Assembly: GCA_963838375.1 (NCBI GenBank) | Contig: CAWIQY010000016.1 | Location: 62,001-126,000, forward strand | Direction of reading: 5' to 3' | Source of the DNA: DVED01 sp963838375 | GTDB lineage: Bacteria; Cyanobacteriota; Cyanobacteriia; Cyanobacteriales; Geitlerinemataceae | Length of the DNA: 64,000 nt | Shown: in pieces, positions 46,182 to 56,645 of the stretch | Position numbering within the stretch: the first letter of the stretch is position 1 | How the letters are laid out: every line of letters begins with the position of its first letter | The notes under the pieces: model-generated | What the model saw: the letters and a program-made list of their open reading frames with translations, nothing else | The model's database searches: none | Told to the model about the DNA's origin: nothing | Translations under genes and position numbers: made by a program

Positions 46182-47165
46182 TTAGTGGTGAGTAGTGAGT
46201 TCGACTTTCTTTTGCTGCTTCAAACTTCGATCGCCGCAGTCGTAGCCCAGTTCGGCTAAGTCGATACCAATGAGATGACTCGTGCGCTGATTGCTGTCTT
46301 GGAAAGTTGTACCGACGGATTCAGCAACAAAGTCTCGGAAATAACGTTCGGCTCGATCGTGGTATTTTTGGGGCAGAAACCGATCGACGAGTTCCGAGAG
46401 TTTGTAGCCGACGCGCCAAGGGAAAGCACGAAGAGATTTGGGCGTTTCGGGGGGAACGCAAAATCCATTAATTTGTTGTCGAAACATGAGCGTTCCGGCT
46501 TTGAATCCGACATTTTTCGGAATTGGATTGGATGTCAAGCTTCCTTTGGCTCCAGCAAACTCGATGATTTTTTTGCTGGCGGCTTGTGTATCTTTGACTA
46601 ACACTTCAAAAGGCAAAACTAATACGTTTTCTGCGCCGAAGAGTTGATGGTAATATTCGATCGCCAAGTCGTATTCAAAATAGTCCAACTGACAAATAGC
46701 GCCGATACCGGGTTTTCGGGTTTCGCCAACCCCAAGAAATCGAGAAAGCGAGGCGGCATCTCCTCGGCGAATATACTGTCGGTAGGATGATAAAATTTCT
46801 GATTTTTGCTCGCGAATTATCATTAAAATTCGAGCTTCGGGAAAGGTAGAACGAAGTCGATCGGCAACGTCTTTTCCCCAGTATTTTCCTTCCATCTGAT
46901 GCCCGATTAAAAATTCTTCAGAAATGACAGGAATTAAGTTTAGTTTTGCGGCTTCCTGCAATCCAGTTTCAAATTTATGGCGAACATCTTTGGCAGAGAA
47001 ACGGAAAGCATTGGCAATGATAAATTGCTCGATCGATTCGTAAGATGGCAGACCCCAGGGAGCATAAAATCCGGTTCGTTCGTCGTTGAATAAGGACTGT
47101 TGCAGCCAAGTGGAGGCAGCTTTAGGATATCCGATATGAATTAGGGGTTGTGGAAGTAATAGCAT
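46182..47165 (-). CDS. Sulfotransferase, tandem paralogue 3
   Basis: Start at 47165 (MLLLPQPLIHIGYPKAAS) chosen by comparison with the two paralogues; an upstream in-frame ATG at 47219 is less likely. About 327 residues. IHIGYPKAASTWLQ is the PAPS 5'-phosphosulfate loop; MIIREQKSEILSSYRQYI is the 3'-phosphate-binding Arg/Ser segment. It shares long aligned blocks with the next two genes (AIxQLDYxEYD, YYHQLFGAENVLVLPFE, NVGFKAGTL), so the trio arose by tandem duplication. Acceptor unknown. Confidence 0.85.
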   Translation of the reverse strand: MLLLPQPLIHIGYPKAASTWLQQSLFNDERTGFYAPWGLPSYESIEQFIIANAFRFSAKDVRHKFETGLQEAAKLNLIPVISEEFLIGHQMEGKYWGKDVADRLRSTFPEARILMIIREQKSEILSSYRQYIRRGDAASLSRFLGVGETRKPGIGAICQLDYFEYDLAIEYYHQLFGAENVLVLPFEVLVKDTQAASKKIIEFAGAKGSLTSNPIPKNVGFKAGTLMFRQQINGFCVPPETPKSLRAFPWRVGYKLSELVDRFLPQKYHDRAERYFRDFVAESVGTTFQDSNQRTSHLIGIDLAELGYDCGDRSLKQQKKVELTTHH

Positions 47166-47228
47166 GGGTGATAGCGTTTTTGCTAGTGGGTAGTGGCAAT
47201 ATAAATTGCTACTATTCAATTTTTTTCA

Positions 47229-48155
47229 TCAGTCGTAACTAAATTCTGACAAATCGATATCGATGAGTTGGCTGGTTTTTTGATTACTTTCGTGAAAAGC
47301 ATTTCCCACAATTTCAGCGATCGATTGTTTGAGTTTTTGTTCGGCGCGATCTTGCCAATTTTTGGGGAAGTAGCGATCGATCGCTTCCGAAAGTTTTTCT
47401 CCGGTTCTCCACAACACTCGAGAACCATAAACTTCTGCGCTTTGTCCGCAAATGACATTAAGATGTCGTCGAATTGCTAACGTTCCGGCTTTAAATCCAA
47501 CATTTTGAGCGCTAGTTTGATAGTTTCCGTTTCCGGTTAATCCAACAAATTCTAGAATCGTTTGAATGAGAAGTTTGGAGTTTGTTTTTAAAAGTTCCAT
47601 GGGTAAAACGAGGACATTGTTATTCCCAAAAAGTTTTTGATAATATGCGATCGGTAAATCGTATTCCAATCGATCGATCGTGCAAATCGAACCGATTCCC
47701 GGTTGTCGGGGTTTATCTGTACCTAGGAAATGAGCCAAGGTTCCCGTTTCACCTTTGCGGATGTATTGCCGATAGGAAGAAGCGATCGCTGCTTTTTGTT
47801 CGCGAATCAGGATTAAAATTCGCGCTTCTGGAAAGGTTTCATAAATTCGATCGGCAACATCTTTTGTCCAATAGCAGCCGCGAACTTGATTGCCAATTAA
47901 TGACTCTTGAGAAAGGACTGGAATCAGATCTTTTTCTGCGGCTTCTTGTAATCCCGGTGCAAAAAACTGGCGAGCCGATTTGGGATTAAATCGGAAAGAA
48001 TTGGTTAAGACAAATTGCTCGATCGCATCTCCCGAAGGAAACCCCCAAGGAGCATAGAATCCTGCTTTTTCGTCACTAAAAAGGGTTTGCTGTAACCAAG
48101 TGGAAGCTGCCTTGGGATAGCCGACGTGGATGAGAGGTTGTGGTAATAAAATCAT
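47229..48155 (-). CDS. Sulfotransferase, tandem paralogue 2
   Basis: About 308 residues from ATG 48155 (MILLPQPLIHVGYPKAAS). Same motif set as its neighbours: PAPS loop GYPKAASTWLQ, LIREQKAAIASSYRQYI, CTIDRLEYDLPIAYYQ, NVGFKAGTLAIRR, and a shared C-terminus FHESNQKTSQLIDIDLSEFSYD. Spaced about 64 bases from paralogue 3. All catalytic motifs are intact, so the copies may differ in acceptor position rather than being redundant. Confidence 0.85.
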   Translation of the reverse strand: MILLPQPLIHVGYPKAASTWLQQTLFSDEKAGFYAPWGFPSGDAIEQFVLTNSFRFNPKSARQFFAPGLQEAAEKDLIPVLSQESLIGNQVRGCYWTKDVADRIYETFPEARILILIREQKAAIASSYRQYIRKGETGTLAHFLGTDKPRQPGIGSICTIDRLEYDLPIAYYQKLFGNNNVLVLPMELLKTNSKLLIQTILEFVGLTGNGNYQTSAQNVGFKAGTLAIRRHLNVICGQSAEVYGSRVLWRTGEKLSEAIDRYFPKNWQDRAEQKLKQSIAEIVGNAFHESNQKTSQLIDIDLSEFSYD

Positions 48156-48303
48156 TATCTTCTCTTTTTTATTCAATGTGTTAAATTGATGCGATTTGTT
48201 ACATTATTTAAAATTTTTAAAGCTTGCATCGATCGAGATTGACAGAAGTCAGTTTTCTGCCAAAATACTCGATTTATAGCTGAACTAAAGATGGGTAAAA
48301 AAG

Positions 48304-49221
48304 CTAGCAGTCGTATCCCCAAGATTCGAGATCTAGACCGATCGATTGGCTTGTATTTTGATTGCTTTCTCGGAAGATATCGCCAACGGCTTCAGCGATA
48401 AATTGCTTGAATTTGGCTTCGGTGCGATCGTGTCGATCTTGGGAGATAAAGCGATCGCTAGCGGCAGAAAGCTTTTGAGCAATTCTCCAAGTGATTGGGG
48501 GTTTCTTTCCGGAAAAATCTCCACCCTGGCAGAAAAAGTTGAATTGGCGACGTAGTTCTAAAGTTGCGCCTTTACAGCCAACATTTTTAGCAGTTTGAGA
48601 ATAATTCAGTTGATTTTCTAATCCCACAAAGTGAAAGATTTTGTCCCCAAAGTCTTGCAAGTTGTGCCGGAGTAATTCAAATGGTAAAACCAAGACATTT
48701 TCAGCACCAAATAAATTGTGGTAATAAGCGATCGTTCGATCGTATTCTAGATAATCTAACTGACAAGGAGGTCCAAATCCCGGTTTGCGATCGTAAGCGC
48801 CAATAAATCGATCGAGTGTGGTGGTTTCTCCCATTTTGATATGTTCGCGATAAGACGATAAAATCGTTGCTTTTTGTTCGCGAATAACCATTAAAATTTT
48901 GGCATCTGGAAAAGTGGATGCCATGCGATCTGCAACTTCTTTTCCCCAATAACAGCCGCGAATTTGACTACCAATTAACGTTTCTTGAGAGATGACTGGA
49001 ACTAAATTTCTACGTTGTGCTTCTGCCAATCCTGCGGCAAAAGCTTGACGAGCATTTTCTGCCGAAAATTTGAACGCATTAGCAATGACAAATTGTTCGG
49101 TTGCTTCGCCGGAAGGCAGACCCCAAGGGGCAAAAAAGCCTGCTTTTTCGTTTGAGAAAAAAACATTTTGAAGCCAAGTAGAAGCGGCTTTAGGATAACC
49201 GATGTGGATAAGCATTGTCAT
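48304..49221 (-). CDS. Sulfotransferase, tandem paralogue 1
   Basis: 305 residues (MTMLIHIGYPKAASTWLQ; the third-codon ATG is also possible). MVIREQKATILSSYREHI, PPCQLDYLEYDRTIAYYHNLFGAE, NVGCKGATLELRRQFN and C-terminal FRESNQNTSQSIGLDLESWGYDC match the other two. It is the first of the trio in transcription order, after the glycosyltransferase gene. The 150-base spacer before paralogue 2 contains no clear promoter. Confidence 0.85.
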   Translation of the reverse strand: MTMLIHIGYPKAASTWLQNVFFSNEKAGFFAPWGLPSGEATEQFVIANAFKFSAENARQAFAAGLAEAQRRNLVPVISQETLIGSQIRGCYWGKEVADRMASTFPDAKILMVIREQKATILSSYREHIKMGETTTLDRFIGAYDRKPGFGPPCQLDYLEYDRTIAYYHNLFGAENVLVLPFELLRHNLQDFGDKIFHFVGLENQLNYSQTAKNVGCKGATLELRRQFNFFCQGGDFSGKKPPITWRIAQKLSAASDRFISQDRHDRTEAKFKQFIAEAVGDIFRESNQNTSQSIGLDLESWGYDC

Positions 49222-49259
49222 GGGTAATGGGCAATTGATCGATTGCTAGAAAATTCAAT

Positions 49260-50375
49260 TTATAGGTTTTGCAAAAATAAATTCGGTTGAGTGCAAACTT
49301 CAAAAAGCGATCGAGAATCTTGAATTAAACTTCCAATAGCTTGGGTGAATTTCCCTTGCTTGAAATAATCGGTATAAACTCGACGAGCATTTTGGATAAT
49401 TCGATCGGCTTTTTCTGGATTTTCCAAGTAATAACGACACTTTTCTTCCAAGTCGGCAAAGTCCCATCGCACGGGAACGTAAGTTTCTCCCGGAATAAAA
49501 ATATTCGGTTCGGTATCGAGATATTCCATCGACGGTTTCACCAACAAACAGTCATAACAAATCGCTTCAAAATCCCGCCAGCACGTTTCTCCCCAACCAA
49601 AAGGACTAAACACAATTCGACTGCCTTTTAATTCCCGTTCGTATTGGCGTCGAGGAATAAATCCTTCTTCGGCAAATCGGGCGCTAGCTGCCAATTGGTA
49701 ATCTTTATTGAGAGGTTTTAATGCCTCAACAGCGGCAATGCGATATTCGCAATACCACTCTTTTTGCTGCTTCGTTCCTAATGACATTCGGCAGAAGATA
49801 TCGATCGTTTTGGGATAGCGATGAGAAAAGCCAAATCGGGATGATAATGCACGACGAAAACGGGTTGCCGTTCCCAAATTCCATCCAGTAACAATCCGAT
49901 GTTCGTAAGCTTTTATAACCTGGGAACTCACCGACCAATTATTCAGTTCGATCCCCGATTTGGCAATCGCTGCTGTAAATCGAGAACCGCCGATAAAGCC
50001 TTCTTGATATTCGCCTAAATCTCGAGAAAGCTGTCGTTTCAGGAATCGATCGACATAGGGCAACACACTAAAAAAGTTGCTGCTACTTTGAGCAAACGGA
50101 TCGACAAACATCAGTTTTCGTTGAGGTTTGTCTTCCCGAATTTCTCGGACAACCCGTTCGATGTCGATCGCACTTTCCCGCCAAGATGGAAATAGGAAAA
50201 CAACATCGGAGTTATCTTTTTGACAACCGGCACTAATATCCGCTAAAGTTTCCGCACGAACCAACTTCAGTGTGATGCCGAATTGACGTTTCAGTAAATG
50301 ACGTTCGTCGGCGAAAGGTTCGCGTTGGGCGGCAACGATCGAATCTTCCGTCCCACCAATGAGAAGGATCTTCAT
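49260..50375 (-). CDS. Glycosyltransferase (GT-B, CgeB-like)
   Basis: 371 residues from ATG 50375 (MKILLIGGTEDSIVAAQRE); an upstream ATG at 50408 is in frame but poorly placed. C-terminal half FSPFGWGETCWRDFEAICYDCLLVKPSMEYLDT resembles the donor-binding region of CgeB/spore-coat-like glycosyltransferases, and LEEKCRYYLENPEKADRIIQNARRVY is the typical closing helix. No signal peptide. It sits between the NRPS and the sulfotransferases, so it may glycosylate the peptide or start the glycan. Confidence 0.75.
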   Translation of the reverse strand: MKILLIGGTEDSIVAAQREPFADERHLLKRQFGITLKLVRAETLADISAGCQKDNSDVVFLFPSWRESAIDIERVVREIREDKPQRKLMFVDPFAQSSSNFFSVLPYVDRFLKRQLSRDLGEYQEGFIGGSRFTAAIAKSGIELNNWSVSSQVIKAYEHRIVTGWNLGTATRFRRALSSRFGFSHRYPKTIDIFCRMSLGTKQQKEWYCEYRIAAVEALKPLNKDYQLAASARFAEEGFIPRRQYERELKGSRIVFSPFGWGETCWRDFEAICYDCLLVKPSMEYLDTEPNIFIPGETYVPVRWDFADLEEKCRYYLENPEKADRIIQNARRVYTDYFKQGKFTQAIGSLIQDSRSLFEVCTQPNLFLQNL

Positions 50376-50413
50376 GATTCGGTAATGGGTAATTGGTAAT
50401 TGGAACAAAAGAT

Positions 50414-50536
50414 GGGCGAAGCATTTGCAGGATTCTTGTCGATTCGTGCATCAGCTTTCTCTGGCAAAGATGGGCGAAGCATTTGCAGAATTCTTGTCGA
50501 TTCGTGCATCAGCTTTCTCTGGCAAATGCTTCGCCC
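50414..50536. repeat. MITE-like palindromic repeat, copy C with internal duplication
   Basis: Left TIR GGGCGAAGCATTTGC occurs twice (50414 and 50472), each followed by an almost identical 43-base insert (GATTCTTGTCGATTCGTGC...TTTCTCTGG), then one right TIR GCAAATGCTTCGCCC at 50522-50536. A ~58-bp tandem duplication within a single MITE. It lies between the NRPS stop and the glycosyltransferase. Confidence 0.85.
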
Positions 50537-53500
50537 CTACCAGAGTTCTTCCGGTAAAGCCGCATCCAGATAAGCGCGTAACTGTTCTGCCATGAAACGA
50601 ACATTGGGTTCGCGCAGCATACTCGAATGACCGCCCGGAACATCGAAAACGCGGACATTTTGAGTTGCCCGTTTGTCCCAACCAAATAAAGGATCGCTGG
50701 TATAGTCGATGCCTCGAACTTCGTTAATTTCTTCCTCGGTGGCGCGGATTAGCACCAGTTCTCCCTCAAATTTCCGTTGGGGAACGTACTCAGTTTCGGC
50801 AAAAGCGTAAACCATCCGAACGGAAATTTTTTGTAAGAATTTGGGGAGGGAAAGTTGTTTGTCAAGGCAATAGCGATATGCCATCACCGAAACCTTTTCT
50901 CCCGCAGCTTGCAGTTTGCTTTGTCCGGTATAAACCAGGAAATTTTTTGCTTTATTCCCCACACGACGGACGATCGAATTGAGCTGTTGGTACCACGGCA
51001 ACTGTCCCTCGGCATTAAACGCTTGGGAGAAACTTTGCAATCGTTTTTCGGCTTGATTTCGTCGCGGCGCCTGTACGTCTACCGATTCCAACAACGCCAC
51101 CATTGCCACCTTTTCACCTTCTGCTTGCAAACGGGTGGCAATTTCGTATGCCAGAACTCCTCCCGCGCACAACCCACCCAGTAAGTAGGGCCCATGAGGT
51201 TGAACACTACGAATTCGATCGAGATATCGCGTCACCATTGCCTCAATCCGCGTATCCACGATACTACAATCCTCCGTTGCCAAAGGTTGCAACCCATACA
51301 CCGGACGATGATTATCCAGACGGCGCGCTAAGTTGAGATACAACAAAGTTTCCCCGTCGGCATCGTGAATCAGGAACAACGGCGTTTTGTCCCCACTGGC
51401 TTTCAATGTCACCAACACATCTCGCGTATTTGTTTCTGCCGATGGGGTGAGAATTTCCGCTAATTGTTTCAGGGTGGAAGATTCTACCAACACTGACAAA
51501 GGCAGCTTTTTCCCAAATTCCGCCTCAATTTGAGTAAACAAACGGACAGCAAGTAGAGAATGTCCCCCCAAATCAAAGAAACTGTCGTTGACGCTGATGT
51601 CTTGTTCCAAATCCAGAACTTGACTCCAAATGACCGCTAATCGCTTCTCTACAGGCGTGTGAGGTGCAATGGTATTCCCAGAAACCTGTTGAACCGGAAC
51701 CGGAAGAGCTCGTCTATCCACTTTTCCATTGGGGGTCAACGGCAGCGCATCTAGGAAGACAAAGGCTGCCGCAGCCGGAACCATGTAGTCAGGAAGTCGT
51801 TCTTTGAGGTAAGCACACAAATCGTTTGCCGTTGTCGAACTTTCCCGTTGCAACACGATGTAAGCCACTAACCGCTTGTCTCCCGGTACATCTTCCCGAA
51901 CCAGAACAATTCGATCGCACACATCCGGGTGTTGCGCCAACGCATCTTCGATTTCTCCCAATTCGATGCGGTAGCCGCGAATTTTCACTTGATGGTCGAT
52001 ACGTCCCAAAAATTCGATGTTACCGTCAGGGAGATACCGGGCTAAATCTCCAGTTTTGTACAATCGTGAATTGGCGCTAAAGGGATCGGAAATAAACTTG
52101 GTTTGCGTCAATTCCGGACGGTTGAGATACCCCCGAACCACCCCAACACCGCCAACGTGGAGTTCTCCCGGAACCCCGATGGGCACGGGTTGCAAATGAG
52201 CATCGAGAATGTAAACTTGTACATTGTCAATGGGACGACCAATGGGCGGCTTGCGGCTGCCGTCGGTACACCGGGCAATGGTGGCGCAAACGGTGGCTTC
52301 TGTGGCCCGTAGGCGTTGAAGAACAAACGATTTTGCCCCCACTGTGCCACCAAATCCGGGGAACAGGCTTCCCCCGCCACAATTAAGGATTTCAGATGGG
52401 GAAGATCGACTTTGGGCAATGCTGCCAGCGCCGAAGGAGTTAAGGTAACGTGGGTGATTTGCCGTTCCCGAAAGACTTGCAACAACGGAGAACCCGGTAG
52501 CAAGTTGTCTTTGGCTTCCAGATACAAACACGCGCCCACATGCAACGCCATCACCACTTCGGAGATGGAGGCGTCGAAACTGAAGGATGAGACTTGCAAC
52601 ACCCGGCTATTGGCATCGACTTCAAAGGCGCGGCTTTGCGCTTGGGCGAGGTTGCAGGTTCCGCGATGGGGAACGAGAACGCCTTTGGGTTTCCCGGTGG
52701 AACCGGAGGTATAGATGACGTAGGCTAAGTTGTCTGGGGTGGTGAGGTTTTCGGGTGTTTCGGTTGAGTTGCCCGAGATGAGATCCCACTGACTATCCAA
52801 GTTAATTTGACACACCTGGCACTTGGGCAGTTTAGTCGCCAAACGGCGCTGGGTGAGGAGGATTTTGATATCGGAATCGGCAATCATGAACGCCAATCGA
52901 TCGATGGGATAGGCGGGATCGAGGGGCAGATACGCACCCCCGGCTTTGAGAATGCCCAGGAGTCCCACCACCATTTCTAAGGATCGTTCGACACAAATCC
53001 CCACCAAGGTTTCTGGACTTACGCCGAGGGCACGCAGATAATGGGCGAGTTGGTTGGCTCGATCGTTGAGTTGGCGATATGTTAAGGTTTGTTCCCCAAA
53101 TGCGACGGCTAACGCATCGGGAGTTCGATCGACTTGGGTTTCAAACACTTGGTGAATACACAAGTCCCTGGGAAATTCGGTTTGTGTTTGGTTCCACTCC
53201 ACCAACAATTGCTGCCGTTCGGCATCGGTTAACAACGGCAGTTGAGAAATCGGTTGTTGGGGATGGGTAACAATACCGGATAACAAGGTTTGGAAATGTC
53301 CGGCTAATCGATCGATCGTTGCCTCGTCAAATAAGTCGGTGTTGTATTTAAAGTGGCAAACTAACGTATCTTTGCCTTCGACAACTTCCAAGGTGAGGTC
53401 GAATTGACCTTCTTGTTGCGGCATTTCGTAGGGTTCGAGTTGCCAACTTCCCCACTGTACGGGGTTTCCTGCCCGCAGTTCCACCAGTTCTCCCCATTTT

Positions 53501-54654
53501 TGGGCGCTGTGGGAAACAAAGGCAACTTGGAAAAGGGGCGATCGACTGGGGTCGCGTTTGAGTTGCAACCGTTCGACAATTAAGGGGAAGGGATAATCGC
53601 GATGCGCCACGGCATCGGCAACCGTCTGACAAACGCGATCGAGTACCGCCTCGAAGCTGGGATCGCCTGCCAGATCTACCCGCAAGGGGACGGAATTGGC
53701 AAAATTACCGACGGTGGAGTCGTATTCTCCCCGACGTTGGCTGAGAATGGAACCAACCAGAATATCGTCGGTTCGGGTATACCGATGTAACAACACCTGA
53801 AGCGTTGCCAAGAGAATCGTGTCAAGGGAAGTATCCCGGCAAGCTGCCAGATCCTTCAGGTGTCGGGTCAACTCGCCATGGAGTTGAATGCTGTACGTTG
53901 CGCCTCGATCGCTTTGGACGGGGGGACGCGGACGATCGGTGGGGAGTTCCAGAACGGGTAATTCCCCAGCAAGCTGTTGCTGCCAATAGTCCCAAAGTCG
54001 TTCTCCAGCATCCCCGGATAGCTGTTGTGCTTGTTCGCAGACGTAATCGGCATAGGTTTTCTTCTGGGAAGGTAACTCGGCGGGGATTCCTTCCACTTCG
54101 CCGCAATAAAGTTGCTGCCACTCCTCTAGGAGAATGGACAGAGATCGATCGTCGCAGACAATGAGATGAGCCGTAACCAGCAACACGGCATCGCCATCGC
54201 CGCAATTCCACAGATGCACCCGGAATCCCGGTTCCCGTTCCAAGTCGAACGGATGTTGGTAGGCGGCGAGAATGTCCTGGTGCAGTTGAGAATCCGTCCA
54301 TGCCGTCGCATCGGTTTCCCGAAAACTAATGCTGGGAGAATTCAGGATTTTTTGTTGGGGCTCGCTTTGAGCCAGCGACACGATCGATCTCAAGCTGGGA
54401 TGGCGATCGATTAATGCGTGTAACGCCTGTTGTAGAAGGGTTACATCGATTTGGGAACGGACTCGCGCCACAAATGCGGTCTGGTATGCCGAACTCTCTG
54501 GTGCGTTCCGATACAGAAACCACAGGGCTTTTTGGTTGTAAGATAGAGGTTGGAAATATATGGTTTGGCGGGCTATTTCCTGAAACTGCAATTTCAGGGG
54601 AGCCTGCTTTTTTTTGGGCGGTTCGTCCGCAACCCTTTCGGGAGTAAAGGTCAT
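50537..54654 (-). pseudogene. Single-module NRPS (C-A-PCP-TE), one frame break
   Basis: First frame 54654 to ~52305, second ~52310 to 50537; a missing C in the GGGCCCACA of the A5 motif (NAYGPTEATV) explains the break. Joined, about 1372 residues. C domain ~30-450, with HLIVCDD (163-169) instead of HHxxxDG; A domain ~480-985 with YTSGSTGKPKG, YKTGDLARYLPDG and NGKVDRRALP; PCP with DSFFDLGGHSLLAVRL; TE with GGLCAGG in place of GxSxG. Hand-aligned specificity residues DASSIAAVCK are closest to known Tyr codes. It heads the minus-strand run of GTs and sulfotransferases. Frame break likely an indel error. Confidence 0.9.
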
Positions 54655-55940
54655 GGTGCAGATCTCTCTTTTTCCGACAGTATTAAATTGTTGACGGGTT
54701 AAGGCGATAGATTTCTGGTTATTGGGGGATCGGCTCCGCTGAGCTTAGCAATTGCCCGTTGGAGCGGAAAGGGGGGTGTTGAGGATGTTGCAGTTAGCAC
54801 GATCTTGATACAAAAAACGCTGAGGTTGACAGTGAATAAGGATGAATTAGAACATTTCGGTCTCTCATCTGAGATTGAAAATCGAGACTGAAGTGCTTCT
54901 ATATCTATTTCGGGATTGAGCTTACTTTTTTTCGGAAAACCCTATTTTTTGTAACAATCGATCGTAAACTAGAAATTGTTGCATTTTTCCCGCGTTTAGA
55001 CTTTACCAAAAGCTAGGCAAAAGTACACGACGATTTTGCGGGTCTCGATCGACTGCTGACGATCTCATCATCAGTTGGGGATGTGAGATGCAAAAGTATT
55101 CTATACAGATCTAAGGCTCTTACAGGATTCAGCAGCGCGTTAATCTGACCTCAATTTTCACAGATCTACCCGGCAGAGTGCGATCGCAAAAATCGCACTC
55201 TAAAACCCGCAAAATCGTTGCCGCTAAATTGCGAATCAACCGACTTAAGCCAATAGCAGCCAGGATTTCCACGAATGTAAAAATGCCTTCCCTAACGCGA
55301 TCGTCTGATTTTTCAGCGCTATAGGATTCTACTTTAACGATTGAAACGAGATGATTTCAACCAATATTACAAGACTTTAAACGCGACAACGATCGCTGTA
55401 GTTGAAATAGACCGATCGTCCGAAGATCTAACACTGAATTTAAACAACTTGAGAAATCGTGCATTTTCATAATCTGGACACCTGGTGACATCAAATTTTA
55501 AGCAGGAGGAAAGAAGAGAATTTAATAAGCTCTAAATTAGAAAATATTAAAACTCTTACATCGTAGCACCACGTTTTCTCGGGATTTTTGTTTTTCTTAA
55601 GCAACTCAGAATGTGGAATATTCGATCGTTTTTAAGTTGCCCTAAAATCCACAATCTACTTTTTTATATTTAGATGTTGAATGACGATTCAAGGATCGTC
55701 TTTTCAGAAGTACTTCGTACGCTAACATACCGTTTTGAACTCTGCAAGAGATTACGTACATCTTTAATAAAACTTCAATAAATGGGCTGAATTTGTCAAA
55801 ATTTATACTGTTAACTTTACTCAATCTTTAAAAAATGAGACGTTTCTTGCGAGTTTATACAGAGAAGTCTGCCGCGCCAACCAGAACTTTCACCCCCGCA
55901 GCAGCCATTTGCTCCTGTACGACAGCCCTTTTATCAAGTT
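54655..55940. other. Long non-coding leader upstream of the NRPS
   Basis: About 1.29 kb with no recognisable gene. The part from about 55400 to 55840 is AT-rich. It must carry the promoter of the NRPS run and may hold regulatory sites; I see no riboswitch, hairpin or repeat that I can name. Confidence 0.55.
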
Positions 55941-56615
55941 TCAGGACATCCAACTGGATTTTGGCTCTGTTTCGAGCAACGGCTGAATGCCGACACCCCA
56001 TTGCCAAGCTGCCTCAAAAAAATCCAACTCGCACTGCATGGCGTAACGATAAGTCGATCGAACTGTCTCCGTCTCTTCCCCATACCGATCGAGCAACGCT
56101 TCCAATTGCTGGGCTAAGGGTTCAAATTCGTCGCTACCATAGGTACAAATCCAGTCAGTATAGCGATGTTCGGGGATGCCACCCTTTGCCAATTCCTTGC
56201 CCAAAAATAAATACAGCCGCATACAAGGCGTCATTGCCGCTGCTGTCATCCCCACCTCATACCGCCAAGCGATCGAGCTGAGAAAGTCCGTATAGCGGCG
56301 CGTGGCGATTCCCGGTTCCACAGTTTGCCAGTCTACACCCCACTCTCGGGCATATCCCTCATGCAAGCGCAACTCGTCGAGCACCCCGGATGCCAGATGG
56401 TGAAATGTACTGAAGCATTGCCAATCTGGGGCTTTTGCCGCTGCAACACAGTACGATCGGGCAAAAGATTCTAGAAAAAAGGCATCTTGTCCCACATAAT
56501 AAGCAAAACACTCCGGCGGTAGTGTCCCCGACGCAATGCCGCTAATGAAAGGATGATGTAGGCAAGCATTCGCCAAGTCTGAGTTGGCTTGCCAGAGTCG
56601 ATCGGATAACGTCAT
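55941..56615 (-). CDS. tenA: TenA-type thiaminase II / aminopyrimidine hydrolase
   Basis: Start ATG 56615 (MTLSDRLWQANSDL), about 224 residues. YYVGQDAFFLESFARSYC and AAAMTPCMRLYLFLG are the TenA fold motifs; the Cys in TPCMRLY fits the catalytic Cys of TenA. It hydrolyses aminopyrimidine precursors or degraded thiamine for salvage. The divergent DUF5009-type gene starts 31 bases from it, so the two share a promoter region. No thi genes or TPP riboswitch are seen nearby. Confidence 0.88.
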   Translation of the reverse strand: MTLSDRLWQANSDLANACLHHPFISGIASGTLPPECFAYYVGQDAFFLESFARSYCVAAAKAPDWQCFSTFHHLASGVLDELRLHEGYAREWGVDWQTVEPGIATRRYTDFLSSIAWRYEVGMTAAAMTPCMRLYLFLGKELAKGGIPEHRYTDWICTYGSDEFEPLAQQLEALLDRYGEETETVRSTYRYAMQCELDFFEAAWQWGVGIQPLLETEPKSSWMS

Positions 56616-56645
56616 CGGTGGTGTTCCCAAGCTGTTGCAATTTTT

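Noticed and set aside
52108..52312. C-terminal tail of the first NRPS frame (after NAYGP) as a real protein end
   Set aside because: The tail is read out of frame across conserved A-domain DNA; the other frame gives TEATVCATIARC and A6-A7 motifs.
55855..55953. Small minus-strand ORF after tenA (ends in AAGVKVLVGAADFSV)
   Set aside because: Only about 33 codons, overlaps the tenA end, no ribosome site; may be a remnant but cannot be supported.
55835..56281. Plus-strand ORF of 148 codons opposite tenA
   Set aside because: Shadow frame of the tenA gene, composition atypical of protein.
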